Source of the DNA: Nocardia arthritidis NBRC 100137
GTDB taxonomy: Bacteria > Actinomycetota > Actinomycetes > Mycobacteriales > Mycobacteriaceae
Length of the DNA stretch: 64,000 nt
Assembly (NCBI RefSeq): GCF_001612765.1
Contig: NZ_BDBB01000047.1
Location: forward strand, 1 to 64,000
Reading direction: 5' to 3'
Below the pieces are notes generated by a model. The model ran no database searches. It saw nothing but the letters and a program-made list of their open reading frames with translations, and had not been told where the DNA came from. The stretch's first letter is position 1, and each line of letters opens with the position of its first letter. This document shows, piece after piece, positions 53,213 through 61,863 of this stretch. A program made the translations under genes and the position numbers.

Positions 53213-55507
53213 ATGACCGCGACCGACTCCCTTGCCGGATGGCTCGGTGCCCGCAGTGATGCCCAGCTCGTGACGCTGCTGCAGCTTCGGCCCGACCTGG
53301 CCGTGCCGCTGCCTTCCTCCATGGCCGTGCTCGCCGCCCGCACCGAACAGCGCGCGTCGGTGCTGCGCGCCACCGAGGAGTTGAACACCCTCGAATTCGC
53401 CCTCGTGGAAACCCTTGCCGTACACGGCACCACGCATCCCGACAGCGGTCCGCTCCAGCGCGCCGAACTGCATGTGCAACTGAGCGAACGGGTATCGGCC
53501 GCCGCGATCGACGAAGCGCTGGAGCGGCTGACCGCTCGCGCGCTTGTCTGGCTCGACGCCGAGCAGGGGCTTCATCTGATCCCGGCGGCCGCCGAGGCGT
53601 TGCCGTGGCCGATCGGCACCGCGACCGAGATCCCCGACGCCCTGACCGAACCCGAGGTGGTCGCTGCGCTGCCCGAACTCGCCCCCGCCGAGCGGACGTT
53701 GCTGGACAAACTGGCCGCGACGGGACCGCGCGGCCGCACCAGGGACGCCGCGCCGGGCACTCCGGCCGACCGGCCGATCCAGCGGCTGCTGGCGCGCAGG
53801 TTGCTGCACTGGATCGATGACGAGACCGTCGAGCTTCCGGTCACCGTCGGCCAAGTGCTGCGCCGGGAACCGGTCACCCACCCGCACGCGCTGACACCGC
53901 CGCACCCGCAGACGGCCAAACACACGCCCGCCGACGTGAACGCGGTCGCGGCGGGCGAGGTCGGCGAGTTGCTCCGGCACTGCGCCGCCGTGCTCGAGGT
54001 ACTCGGCCAAGCTCCCGCTCCCGCCTTGCGCGCGGGCGGCCTGGGCGTGCGGGAGCTGCGGCGCATCGCCAAGCAGGCCGGTGTCGACGAGCCGAGAGCG
54101 GGTTTGCTGGTCGAACTGCTGGCGGCCGCGAAACTGATCGAGAAGGGTTTGCCGGACCCGCCACCCGACTTCGATACGACCGACGACTTCTGGGCGCCGA
54201 CGCCGCTGGTGGACGCCTGGCTGGAATCGCCGCCCGCGCGGCGCTGGGCCGCGCTCGGACTGACCTGGCTCGATCTGGATCGGATGCCGTGGATGATCGG
54301 CATGCGCGATGCCAACGACAAGCCGCTGGCGGCGCTGTCGCTGGAGCTGCGCACCCCGAACGCGCCGCGCGATCGGCGCGCGATCCTCGGGCTGCTCGTG
54401 GACTACCCGTCCGGCACCGCACTGACCCCCGCGGACATCGGCAGGGTGCTGGCCTGGCAGCAGCCGCGCAGGCGCAGGAACTTCCGGCCGGAGGTGGTCG
54501 AGCAGACCATGGCCGAGGCGGCGGCGCTGGGCTTCGTCGGTCGCGGCGCGCTCGGCTCGGCGGCGCGGGCGCTGCTGCACGCGGCGCCGACCAGCGTGGC
54601 CGACGCCGAGGCGGAGATGGAGGCGGCGCTGCCGGAGCCGGTGGATCACGTGCTGGTGCAGGCGGATCTGACGGTGATCGCGCCCGGGCCGCTGGCCGCC
54701 GATTTGCACCACCGCGTCGCCCTGGTCGCCGATGTCGAATCCGCGGGCGCGGCGACGGTGTACCGGATCGGCGAGTCCTCGGTGCGGCGCGCCCTGGACG
54801 CCGGGTTGACGGCGGCCGAACTGCACGCCTTGTTCGCCAAGCATTCCCGCACACCCATCCCGCAGGCACTGACCTATCTGATCGATGACGTGGCCCGGCG
54901 GCACGGTCAGTTGCGCGCGGGCATGGCGCAGTCGTTCATCCGCAGCGACGACCCGGCGCTGCTGGCCCAGGTGCTGTCCGCGCCGGTGGCGCGCATGCTG
55001 GCACTGCGATCCATCGCGCCGACCGTCGCCATCGCCCAGGCGCCGCTGGGCGAACTGCTCGAGCAGCTACGCGCGGCCGGTTTCGCGCCCGCGGGTGAGG
55101 ACTCGGCGGGTGCGATCGTGGATCTGCGCCCGCGGGGCGCCCGGATCTCGGTGCGGCCCGCCGCGCGGCAGCCGTATCGGCCGACACCGCCCAGCACCGA
55201 GCAGCTCGAATCGCTCGTTACCGAACTGCGCGCGGGCGAACGCGCCGCCAGCGCCCGCTCGAGTCACGCGGTGCGCCCGGACGGCACGCGGACCAACACC
55301 GCCGCCACCCTCGCCCTGCTCCAGCTCGCGGCGCGGGTGCGGCGGTCGGTGAACATCGGCTACGTCGACGCCCAGGGGGTCGCCACGCAGCGGGTGGTGG
55401 AACCGTTGAAAGTGGGCAACGGGCAGCTGGACGCGCTGGACCCGGTCACCGGCGCGGTCCGGCACTTCACACTGCACCGGATCGCGTCGGTCGCCCTGCT
55501 CGAATGA
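53213..55507 (+). CDS. Helicase-associated protein with Helicase_C_3 domain (Rv0862c type)
   Basis: A 764-residue protein rich in helical winged-helix-like repeats. The C-terminal half carries a Helicase_C_3-like region (LVQADLTVIAPGPLAADLHHRVALVADVES, then VYRIGESSVRRALDAGLTAAELHALFAKHS and PQALTYLIDDVARRHGQLR). The end is a WYL-like segment (VNIGYVDAQGVATQRVVEPL and LDPVTGAVRHFTLHRI). No helicase ATP-binding motifs are present. In mycobacteria the homologue lies beside the XPB helicase, which here is 4.5 kb downstream, suggesting a shared DNA repair role. Confidence 0.85.
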   Translation: MTATDSLAGWLGARSDAQLVTLLQLRPDLAVPLPSSMAVLAARTEQRASVLRATEELNTLEFALVETLAVHGTTHPDSGPLQRAELHVQLSERVSAAAIDEALERLTARALVWLDAEQGLHLIPAAAEALPWPIGTATEIPDALTEPEVVAALPELAPAERTLLDKLAATGPRGRTRDAAPGTPADRPIQRLLARRLLHWIDDETVELPVTVGQVLRREPVTHPHALTPPHPQTAKHTPADVNAVAAGEVGELLRHCAAVLEVLGQAPAPALRAGGLGVRELRRIAKQAGVDEPRAGLLVELLAAAKLIEKGLPDPPPDFDTTDDFWAPTPLVDAWLESPPARRWAALGLTWLDLDRMPWMIGMRDANDKPLAALSLELRTPNAPRDRRAILGLLVDYPSGTALTPADIGRVLAWQQPRRRRNFRPEVVEQTMAEAAALGFVGRGALGSAARALLHAAPTSVADAEAEMEAALPEPVDHVLVQADLTVIAPGPLAADLHHRVALVADVESAGAATVYRIGESSVRRALDAGLTAAELHALFAKHSRTPIPQALTYLIDDVARRHGQLRAGMAQSFIRSDDPALLAQVLSAPVARMLALRSIAPTVAIAQAPLGELLEQLRAAGFAPAGEDSAGAIVDLRPRGARISVRPAARQPYRPTPPSTEQLESLVTELRAGERAASARSSHAVRPDGTRTNTAATLALLQLAARVRRSVNIGYVDAQGVATQRVVEPLKVGNGQLDALDPVTGAVRHFTLHRIASVALLE

Positions 55508-56038
55508 TCAGTGCTGGGGCTTGCCCGTGCAGAAGGTGACCTTGGGGTCCGTTTCGATGAGCCGGAAGCTGTCGGCGTCCTCGCCGCAGAGCAGTTCGTC
55601 GGCCTTGCCGTCGATCCGCTTCAGCACCTTGAACGTGGCGTCCGAAGACGCGCAGTCGACGTGCTTGTAGCCGGTCGTGCTGCTCTCGTTGTAGCAGCTG
55701 CCTTCCTTGAAGTTCGGCGCCAGGCACAGGAACGCGGTGGTGCCGCCGCCCAGGGTCTCCTCGTAGGAGGTGTAGTCGGCGGCGCAGTCGGTCTTCTTGT
55801 CGTAGGACTGCGCCACCTTGTAGACGGCCTTGTCCGACGAGCAGTCGACCGGCTCGGTCTTGGAATCGACCGCAGAGCCCTCGATGACGTTGATGCAGTC
55901 ACCGACCTCGGCCTTGGCGGTGTCCGACTTGCTCGCGTCACCGATCAACGAACAGCCGGTCACCGTGACCACCACGGCGGCCACCGCGACGAGGGCGAGC
56001 ACGACCCGTGCCAGCAGCCTCGCTCCTGGAAACTTCAC
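55508..56038 (-). CDS. LppU-like lipoprotein with internally duplicated Cys module
   Basis: A 176-residue lipoprotein with hydrophobic VVLALVAVAAVVVTV and lipobox VTGC. The mature part has two similar halves: DCSSDKAVYKVAQSYDKKTDC and DCASSDATFKVLKRIDGKAD followed by ELLC. Both are preceded by a GDC or GSC segment. The pattern fits the LppU/SCO3897 family (many Cys, disulfide-rich). The GTG at 56038 follows GAGAGG. It ends one base beyond the stop of the convergent helicase-associated gene. Confidence 0.75.
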   Translation of the reverse strand: MKFPGARLLARVVLALVAVAAVVVTVTGCSLIGDASKSDTAKAEVGDCINVIEGSAVDSKTEPVDCSSDKAVYKVAQSYDKKTDCAADYTSYEETLGGGTTAFLCLAPNFKEGSCYNESSTTGYKHVDCASSDATFKVLKRIDGKADELLCGEDADSFRLIETDPKVTFCTGKPQH

Positions 56039-56145
56039 CTGAAAACCTCTCTCACCGAACACGTTCACGGGCTCGTGAACGCGGTGAGAATACCCGCACG
56101 ACCAGGGCGGCCGCATCAGCTCACCGGGGGACCTCGAGCAACGCG

Positions 56146-56238
56146 CTAGATGCTGTGCGTGCCGTAGAGCCCCATGAGCGCATATCCGAGGATGCTGGGA
56201 AGCAGACGGCCGAGCAGCAGGAACGCAGAGTAATTCAC
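56146..56238 (-). CDS. Possible 30-residue single-helix membrane peptide
   Basis: A GTG at 56238 with AAAGG about 9 bases upstream opens a 30-codon frame (NYSAFLLLGRLLPSILGYAL followed by MGLYGTHSI). It reads as one amphipathic-to-hydrophobic helix and lies in the gap between two divergent genes. It is too short to be certain. Confidence 0.4.
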   Translation of the reverse strand: MNYSAFLLLGRLLPSILGYALMGLYGTHSI

Positions 56239-56332
56239 TAGCAACGCCTTTCGCGTATTCGATGCAACTGGACCCTTGTCCGGTATGCGGAGTGTGTCGT
56301 CGCCCGAGACCGGGTCGTTACGCTTGGGCAGT

Positions 56333-57163
56333 ATGACGCTCGAGGACGTCGCGCGCGACCTGTACGGGCTGCCGCCCGCGCAGTTCGTCGCCGCGCGCAC
56401 CGATCGGGCGGCCGCGGCGAAGCAGGCGGGTGACAAGCCGCTCGCGGCCGCCATCGGCAAGCTGCGCAAACCCACCCTGACCGCGTGGACGGCGAACCTG
56501 CTGTCCCGGGCGGCGCCGGACGACGTGGCCGCCTTGCTGCGCCTCGGCGCCGCCCTGGCCGCCGCTCAGCGCAACCTCTCGGCCGACGAGTTGCGTGACC
56601 TGACCGCGCAGCGGCAGCAACTGGTCAACGCGCTCGCCGAGAAGGCGGGTGCGCTCGCCGCCGGACAAGGGCATCCGGTCGGCGAGAGTGTCGTCCGGGA
56701 GGTCGGCCAGACGTTGACCGCGGCCCTCGCCGACCCGGAGGTGGCCGAGCGGCTGCGCGAGGGAACGCTCGCCGCGGCCGCGAGCTACGAAGGCTTCGGG
56801 CCGAGCGGACCCGATCTGGCCCCGGTCCCCGAACCGGCCGCCCGGCCCGGGCGAGCGGCAGCGCGCCAGAAGCAGGACGACAGCGCGCGCCGTGAGCTGG
56901 CGGACGCCCAGGACGCGCTCGAAACCGCCCGCGCCACGGAGCAATCGGCTCGCTCCGCCCTCGCGGACGCGGCCGGCGAACTGACCTCGGTCGAAGAACG
57001 CATCACCGCGTTGCGCGACGAACTCGAGCACGCCGAACAGCAGCGTCAGTTCCGCAAGTCGGCGGAGCGGTCGGCCAAGGACGAACTCCACGCCGCACGA
57101 CGGCAACTGGAGCGGGCCGAACGCAGGCTCGCGAAGGCCCGGCAGCGCGCGGAGGACGACTGA
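56333..57163 (+). CDS. Conserved coiled-coil protein, unknown function
   Basis: A 276-residue protein. The N-terminal 130 residues are helical with the pattern MTLEDVARDLYGLPPAQFVAARTDRAAAAKQAGDKPLAAAIGKLRKPTLTAWTANLL, shared by many actinobacterial hypotheticals. The C-terminal third (about 180-276) is a continuous Ala/Glu/Arg coiled coil (LADAQDALETARATEQSARSAL and LEHAEQQRQFRKSAERSAKDELHAARRQLERAERRLAKARQRAEDD). No signal. The ATG at 56333 was preferred to the upstream 56276 because the conserved block starts there. Confidence 0.8.
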   Translation: MTLEDVARDLYGLPPAQFVAARTDRAAAAKQAGDKPLAAAIGKLRKPTLTAWTANLLSRAAPDDVAALLRLGAALAAAQRNLSADELRDLTAQRQQLVNALAEKAGALAAGQGHPVGESVVREVGQTLTAALADPEVAERLREGTLAAAASYEGFGPSGPDLAPVPEPAARPGRAAARQKQDDSARRELADAQDALETARATEQSARSALADAAGELTSVEERITALRDELEHAEQQRQFRKSAERSAKDELHAARRQLERAERRLAKARQRAEDD

Positions 57164-57167
57164 CGAG

Positions 57168-58577
57168 TCAGCTGAGCAGAGCGCCTGGGAACAGGTATTC
57201 CTGCGGCGGCGGCGCGGTGGTGTTCAGCCACGCGTGGAAGAAGCCGGTCAGATCCATGGGCGATCGGGACTGCACGAAGGCGCGGAACTCCGGCATCGAG
57301 GCGTTGCCGTAGGCGTGCGCGGCGAGAAAGTCCCGAACGGCCGTGAAGAACACCTCGTCGCCGATCTGTCTGCGCAGCGCGTGCAGGAACAGCGGGCCGC
57401 GGTAGTAGACGGAGGTGAACTCCTTCCCGGCGCCGGGGTTCTCCAGCGGGATGTTCCAGAACCTCTCGTTGTCGTGATACTTCCGGATGGTCTCGCGGTA
57501 GTCGTCGTCGACGTTCTTGCCCTCCACCCGCTCCGGCCACAGATAGTCGGCGGTATAGCTGGCGAAGCACTCGTTCAGGCAGATGTCCGACCACTGACGC
57601 ACCGACACCCAGTCGCCCCACCACTGGTGCGCGATCTCGTGCACGACGGTCTGCAGATCGGTCCTCGGCGCGTAGAGCGGGCGGGTCTGGGTCTCCAGCG
57701 AGAAGGTGATGTCGGCGTCCAAGTAGATGCCGCCCGCCGCCTCGAACGGGTAGGGCCCGTAGAGCTTTTCGGAGAAGTCGAGGATCTCCGGCAGGCGCTG
57801 CTCGAGTTCACGATGGCGATCCTGCGTATTCGGCGCGAACGCGCTGATCAGCGGAGTGCCGTCGGCCCTGCGCTGCTCGAGGTAGTCGAACTTGTCGATA
57901 GCGACGGTGGTCAGGTAACCGAGCACCGGCTCGGCGTTGACCCAGCGAACCGTCCGCTTGTCGCCACGCACCGCGTTCTCGGTCCGCACGCCGTTGGAGA
58001 CCACCTCCCACTCCGCGGGAACGGTGGCGTTCAGGGTGAAGGTGGCCTTGTCCAACGGGGTGTCGTTGAGCGGATACCAGCTGGTCGCCGAATGCGGCTC
58101 TCCGGCGACGAACGCGCCGCCGCTGCGCGCGAAGGTCCACCCTTCGCCCTCGGTGTTCGCCACGGGGCCCGCGTAGTCGACTGTGACGGCGAACGGCAGG
58201 CCGGGCAGCAGCGGGAGCAGCGGCGTCACGGTCAACTCGTGCTCGCCATTTCGCTCGAAACCGGCGGGCTGCCCGTTCACCGACACCATGCGCACCTGCG
58301 GCCCCGCGAAATCGAGGTTGAACACGCGCAGGGCCTGGGTGGCGAGCGCGGTGATCGTGGCGGTGCCGGTCAGCGCACGGCTCGGCGGGTCGTAGTCGAT
58401 GCCGACGTCGTAGTGGTGGACGTCGTAGCCGCCGTTGCCGTCGAGCGGATAGTACGGATCGCCCAGGCCCGGCGCGCCGACCAGCGGGTCCGGTGGCGGG
58501 TCCGCGTGCGCGAGCCCCCAAGGCGCCGCGACGAATACGCACGCGACCGCGGCGCACATCCGGCCGGACAACCTCAT
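57168..58577 (-). CDS. Secreted M1-family zinc metallopeptidase
   Basis: A 469-residue aminopeptidase-like enzyme. The Sec signal (MRLSGRMCAAVACVFVAAPWGLAHA) is followed by a beta-sandwich with HHYDVGIDYDPPSRALTGTATI. The catalytic domain has HEIAHQWWGDWVS (HExxH) and the third zinc ligand Glu in NECFASYTADYLW, 18 or so residues later. The GAMEN motif appears altered (AAGGIYLDADITF). The C-terminal helical domain is short. The ATG at 58577 starts the signal peptide. It ends 5 bases from the stop of the convergent coiled-coil gene. Confidence 0.88.
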   Translation of the reverse strand: MRLSGRMCAAVACVFVAAPWGLAHADPPPDPLVGAPGLGDPYYPLDGNGGYDVHHYDVGIDYDPPSRALTGTATITALATQALRVFNLDFAGPQVRMVSVNGQPAGFERNGEHELTVTPLLPLLPGLPFAVTVDYAGPVANTEGEGWTFARSGGAFVAGEPHSATSWYPLNDTPLDKATFTLNATVPAEWEVVSNGVRTENAVRGDKRTVRWVNAEPVLGYLTTVAIDKFDYLEQRRADGTPLISAFAPNTQDRHRELEQRLPEILDFSEKLYGPYPFEAAGGIYLDADITFSLETQTRPLYAPRTDLQTVVHEIAHQWWGDWVSVRQWSDICLNECFASYTADYLWPERVEGKNVDDDYRETIRKYHDNERFWNIPLENPGAGKEFTSVYYRGPLFLHALRRQIGDEVFFTAVRDFLAAHAYGNASMPEFRAFVQSRSPMDLTGFFHAWLNTTAPPPQEYLFPGALLS

Positions 58578-58649
58578 ACGAACGACCAACCCCTCTCCAC
58601 CCGCCTCTTGCCGGTACCGGCGCACCCACTTCGCTGGATGGTAACGGCT

Positions 58650-59288
58650 TCAGTCGCCACTTCCGGTCAGCGCCACCGACGCGCCGACACCGAAGATCAT
58701 CACCCCGCCCGCGCCGCCGACCGCCTCCAGCCTGCGCGGCGACCTGGCGAACCAGGACCTCGCCGAGGCGGCCAGCAGCGCCCAGGCACTGTCGGACACC
58801 AGCGCGATGGCCAGGAAGACGGTGCCGAGCAACAGGAACTGCCACGACAGCGAACCCGCCGCCGGATCGGCGAAGTGCGGCAGCACCGCGGAGAAGAAGA
58901 CGATCGCCTTGGGGTTGGTGAGCCCGACGATCGCGCTCTGGCGCAGCACGCGCGCATGGGGCGCCGCTTCGATCGGGGCGCCCAGCGCCGCGCGCAACGC
59001 CGAGCGCTGCCGAATCGCTTGGATTCCCAGATACATCAGATACAGCGCGCCCGCGAACTTGACCACGGTGAGAGCCAGCGCCGACGCCGCGAGCAAGGTG
59101 CCCAGCCCGATAGCGACCAGGACCAAGGCGACGTAGACGCCCGCGGCGTGCCCGAGCACCGAGAGCAACGCCGCGCGCCGCCCGAGCGTGAGCGCGCGAC
59201 CGATGGTGAACAGCACGCCGGGCCCGGGCACGACGATGATGACGAAAGCGGCGGCGACGAATGCCAGCAGATCGGACGCTGGAACCAT
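58650..59288 (-). CDS. LysE-family amino acid exporter (RhtB type)
   Basis: A 212-residue protein with six hydrophobic segments: DLLAFVAAAFVIIVVPGPGVLFTIGRALTLGRRAAL (the PGP motif of LysE/RhtB), a second GHAAGVYVALVLVAIGLG, then VVKFAGALYLMYLGIQAIR, GLTNPKAIVFFSAVLPHF and two at the C-terminus. It probably exports an amino acid or related metabolite. Start at ATG 59288; GTG at 59309 is an alternative. Confidence 0.88.
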   Translation of the reverse strand: MVPASDLLAFVAAAFVIIVVPGPGVLFTIGRALTLGRRAALLSVLGHAAGVYVALVLVAIGLGTLLAASALALTVVKFAGALYLMYLGIQAIRQRSALRAALGAPIEAAPHARVLRQSAIVGLTNPKAIVFFSAVLPHFADPAAGSLSWQFLLLGTVFLAIALVSDSAWALLAASARSWFARSPRRLEAVGGAGGVMIFGVGASVALTGSGD

Positions 59289-59340
59289 CTTTCGAGTGTA
59301 GGCGCCCACGCACCGGCGATAGCGGTGCGTTCCAGCCGGA

Positions 59341-60009
59341 TCAGGAACCGAGTTCGCCTGGCAACTGGTGCGGGTCGAGCAGCAAGCGCTTCGCGGCGGC
59401 GTGCCGCACCTTCTCGGCGAGCGCGAGATTGTCGGTGAGCAGCCGCCACTCGGCCTCAGTGATCGCGGTGCGGGCGCGGGCGATGACGGCGTCGTCGGTG
59501 GTGCCCCAGGCGATCGGCATGGCGCTCACCGACTGCCAGCGCTCGCCCACCTGCCGTGGCGCGCGGTCGGTACGCACCGCCACCGATGGCACTCGCTCCC
59601 CTGCCTTGGCCTCATGCCCTGGAAGAGTGCGGACCTTGCGGGTCACCAAGGCGTAGCGCGGGGCCTCCGACTCGGGTGTGGACACGTCGACCAAGGCGAG
59701 CAGCACCATTCCGGTGGGACGCGCCTCGGAGACGACCGCGGGGATCAGTTCGCCGTCCGCGTAGAGCTTGTCGATGCTGGAATGCCACGGCGCCCACAGG
59801 GCGACCCACAGCGCCGTCACCGCGCCGAGCGCGAAGGCGACCGCGAGCAGATACGCCCAGGGATGGTTCAGCCAGATCAGGAACGCAGTCCCGGCCGCCG
59901 CGACCACCGCCGCGGCGATCGCCAGGATACGCAGGCGGCGGAAGTCGGCGAAGACTTCGTTCACCGCGTGGGCGTGGCTGCGGTCCACCGCGAATTCGAA
60001 GCGTCGCAC
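59341..60009 (-). CDS. DUF3239 membrane-associated protein
   Basis: A 222-residue protein with an N-terminal segment VRRFEFAVDRSHAHAVNEVFADFRRLR and two adjacent helices (ILAIAAAVVAAAGTAFLIWL and WAYLLAVAFALGAVTALWVALWAPW). A soluble C-terminal domain follows (LYADGELIPAVVSEARPTGMVLLALVDVS and WRLLTDNLALAEKVRHAAAKRLLLDPHQLPGEL). This is the DUF3239 layout. The GTG at 60009 follows AGGAATGAG. It is 41 bases downstream of XPB on the same strand, so they may be co-transcribed. Function unknown. Confidence 0.8.
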   Translation of the reverse strand: MRRFEFAVDRSHAHAVNEVFADFRRLRILAIAAAVVAAAGTAFLIWLNHPWAYLLAVAFALGAVTALWVALWAPWHSSIDKLYADGELIPAVVSEARPTGMVLLALVDVSTPESEAPRYALVTRKVRTLPGHEAKAGERVPSVAVRTDRAPRQVGERWQSVSAMPIAWGTTDDAVIARARTAITEAEWRLLTDNLALAEKVRHAAAKRLLLDPHQLPGELGS

Positions 60010-60050
60010 GCACTCATTCCTAGCACAGTTTGCGGAGGAAAAGCCTCCGC

Positions 60051-61709
60051 TTATCCGATGGCGGGGCCGAGCAAGTCGTCGGCATCCGTGATGCGGTAGG
60101 CATACCCCTGTTCGGCGAGGAAACGCTGCCGATGTGCGGCGTATTCGGCGTCGAGAGTGTCGCGCGCCACGACCGAATAGAAATGCGCCTGGCCTCCGTC
60201 GTGTTTCGGGCGCAGCAGCCGGCCGAGACGCTGCGCCTCCTCCTGTCGCGAACCGAAGGTACCCGAAACCTGCACGGCCACGGACGCTTCCGGCAGATCG
60301 ATGGAGAAGTTCGCCACCTTGCTCACCACGAGCACCGGGATCTCGCCGCGCCGGAACGCGTCGAAGAGCTCCTCGCGCTCCTTGGTCTTCGTCGAGCCCT
60401 GGATAACCGGGGCGTCGAGTGCGGCGCCGAGTTCGTCCAACTGGTCCAGATAGGCGCCGATGACCAGGCTCGGCGCGTCCTGATGCTGGGCCAGGATGGA
60501 TTCGACCACAGCGATCTTGGTGTGGGCGGTGGAGCACAGCTTGTAACGCTCCTCCGGCTCGGCGGTCGCGTAGGACATCCGCTCGGCGTCGGTGAGCGTG
60601 ACCCTGACTTCGATGCAGTCGGCGGGGGCGATCCACCCTTGGGCCTCGATGTCCTTCCACGGCGCGTCGTAACGCTTCGGGCCGATCAGCGAGAACACGT
60701 CACCCTCCCGGCCGTCCTCGCGCACCAGCGTCGCGGTCAGGCCCAGCCTGCGACGGGACTGGAGATCGGCGGTCATCCGGAAGACCGGCGCGGGCAGCAG
60801 GTGCACCTCGTCGTAGATGACCAGGCCCCAGTCGCGGCTGTCGAACAGTTCCAGGTGCTTGTACTCGCCTTTGGTGCGGCGCGTGATCACCTGGTAGGTG
60901 GCGATGGTGACCGGGCGGATCTCCTTGCGTTCACCGGAGTACTCGCCGATCTCCTCCTCGGTGAGCGAAGTGCGCGCGAGCAACTCACGCCGCCACTGCC
61001 TGCCCGCCACCGTGTTGGTGACCAGGATCAGCGTGGTCGCCTTCGCCTTGGCCATGGCCGCGGCGCCGACCATCGTCTTGCCCGCCCCGCAGGGCAGCAC
61101 CACCACCCCGGAGCCGCCCGCCCAGAACGAGTCGGCGGCCATCTGCTGATAGTCACGCAGATGCCAGCCGTCGGTGGCGTAGTCGAGTTCGATCTCGTGC
61201 GCCTCGCCGTCGACGTAGCCCGCGAGGTCCTCGGCGGGCCAGCCGATCTTCAGCAGCATCTGCTTGATGTGACCGCGCTCGGACGGGTGCACCACCACCG
61301 TGTCGTCATCGATGCGCGCGCCGAGCATCGGCGCGATCTTCTTGTGCCGGAGTACCTCCTCCAGCACCGCGCGATCCAGGCTGATCAGCGTCAACCCGTG
61401 CGCGGGATGCTTGACCAGCTGCAACCTGCCGTAGCGGGCCATGGTATCCACCACGTCCACCAGCAACGGCTGCGGCACGGCGTACCGGGAGAAGCTGACC
61501 AGCGCGTCCACCACCTGCTCGGCATCGTGCCCGGCCGCACGCGCGTTCCACAGCGCCAGCGGCGTCACCCGATAGGTGTGCACGTGCTCCGGCGCCCGTT
61601 CCAACTCGGCGAACGGCGCGATCGCCTGCCGCGCCGCATCGGCCAACTCGTGGTCGACCTCCAGCAGCAGCGTTTTGTCGCTCTGCACGATCAGCGGACC
61701 GTCGTTCAC
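60051..61709 (-). CDS. xpb: XPB/ERCC3-like DNA repair helicase (Rv0861c type)
   Basis: A 552-residue SF2 helicase. Walker A is LPCGAGKTMVGAAAM, the DEVH box is GLVIYDEVHLLPAPVF, motif III-like is GLTATLVREDGREGDVF, and motif VI is GRLLRPKHDGGQAHFYSVVARDT. The N-terminal 150 residues are the damage-recognition-like domain. The length equals the mycobacterial XPB. GTG at 61709 after GGAGGGA. A Helicase_C_3 protein (Rv0862c type) lies 4.5 kb away on the opposite strand. Confidence 0.92.
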   Translation of the reverse strand: MNDGPLIVQSDKTLLLEVDHELADAARQAIAPFAELERAPEHVHTYRVTPLALWNARAAGHDAEQVVDALVSFSRYAVPQPLLVDVVDTMARYGRLQLVKHPAHGLTLISLDRAVLEEVLRHKKIAPMLGARIDDDTVVVHPSERGHIKQMLLKIGWPAEDLAGYVDGEAHEIELDYATDGWHLRDYQQMAADSFWAGGSGVVVLPCGAGKTMVGAAAMAKAKATTLILVTNTVAGRQWRRELLARTSLTEEEIGEYSGERKEIRPVTIATYQVITRRTKGEYKHLELFDSRDWGLVIYDEVHLLPAPVFRMTADLQSRRRLGLTATLVREDGREGDVFSLIGPKRYDAPWKDIEAQGWIAPADCIEVRVTLTDAERMSYATAEPEERYKLCSTAHTKIAVVESILAQHQDAPSLVIGAYLDQLDELGAALDAPVIQGSTKTKEREELFDAFRRGEIPVLVVSKVANFSIDLPEASVAVQVSGTFGSRQEEAQRLGRLLRPKHDGGQAHFYSVVARDTLDAEYAAHRQRFLAEQGYAYRITDADDLLGPAIG

Positions 61710-61775
61710 AGTCCCTCCTCAGCTAGATTCCCCGCCATTCTCCCCGACCCCTCCGACAACCTCGCAGGTTACCGG

Positions 61776-61827
61776 CCCTTCCCGCGAGGCGCGGGTGCGG
61801 CAGTGACCGGATGCAACGCGGGAAGGG
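61776..61827 (-). terminator. Inverted repeat after acyltransferase gene, candidate terminator
   Basis: Perfect 11-base arms CCCTTCCCGCG and CGCGGGAAGGG with a 30-base loop lie between the acyltransferase stop and the xpb start (same strand). A third copy of CTTCCCGCG follows at 61836-61844, so alternative pairing is possible. Confidence 0.4.
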
Positions 61828-61863
61828 CGCGATGTCTTCCCGCGAACCGCCACCGAGGCCGGC

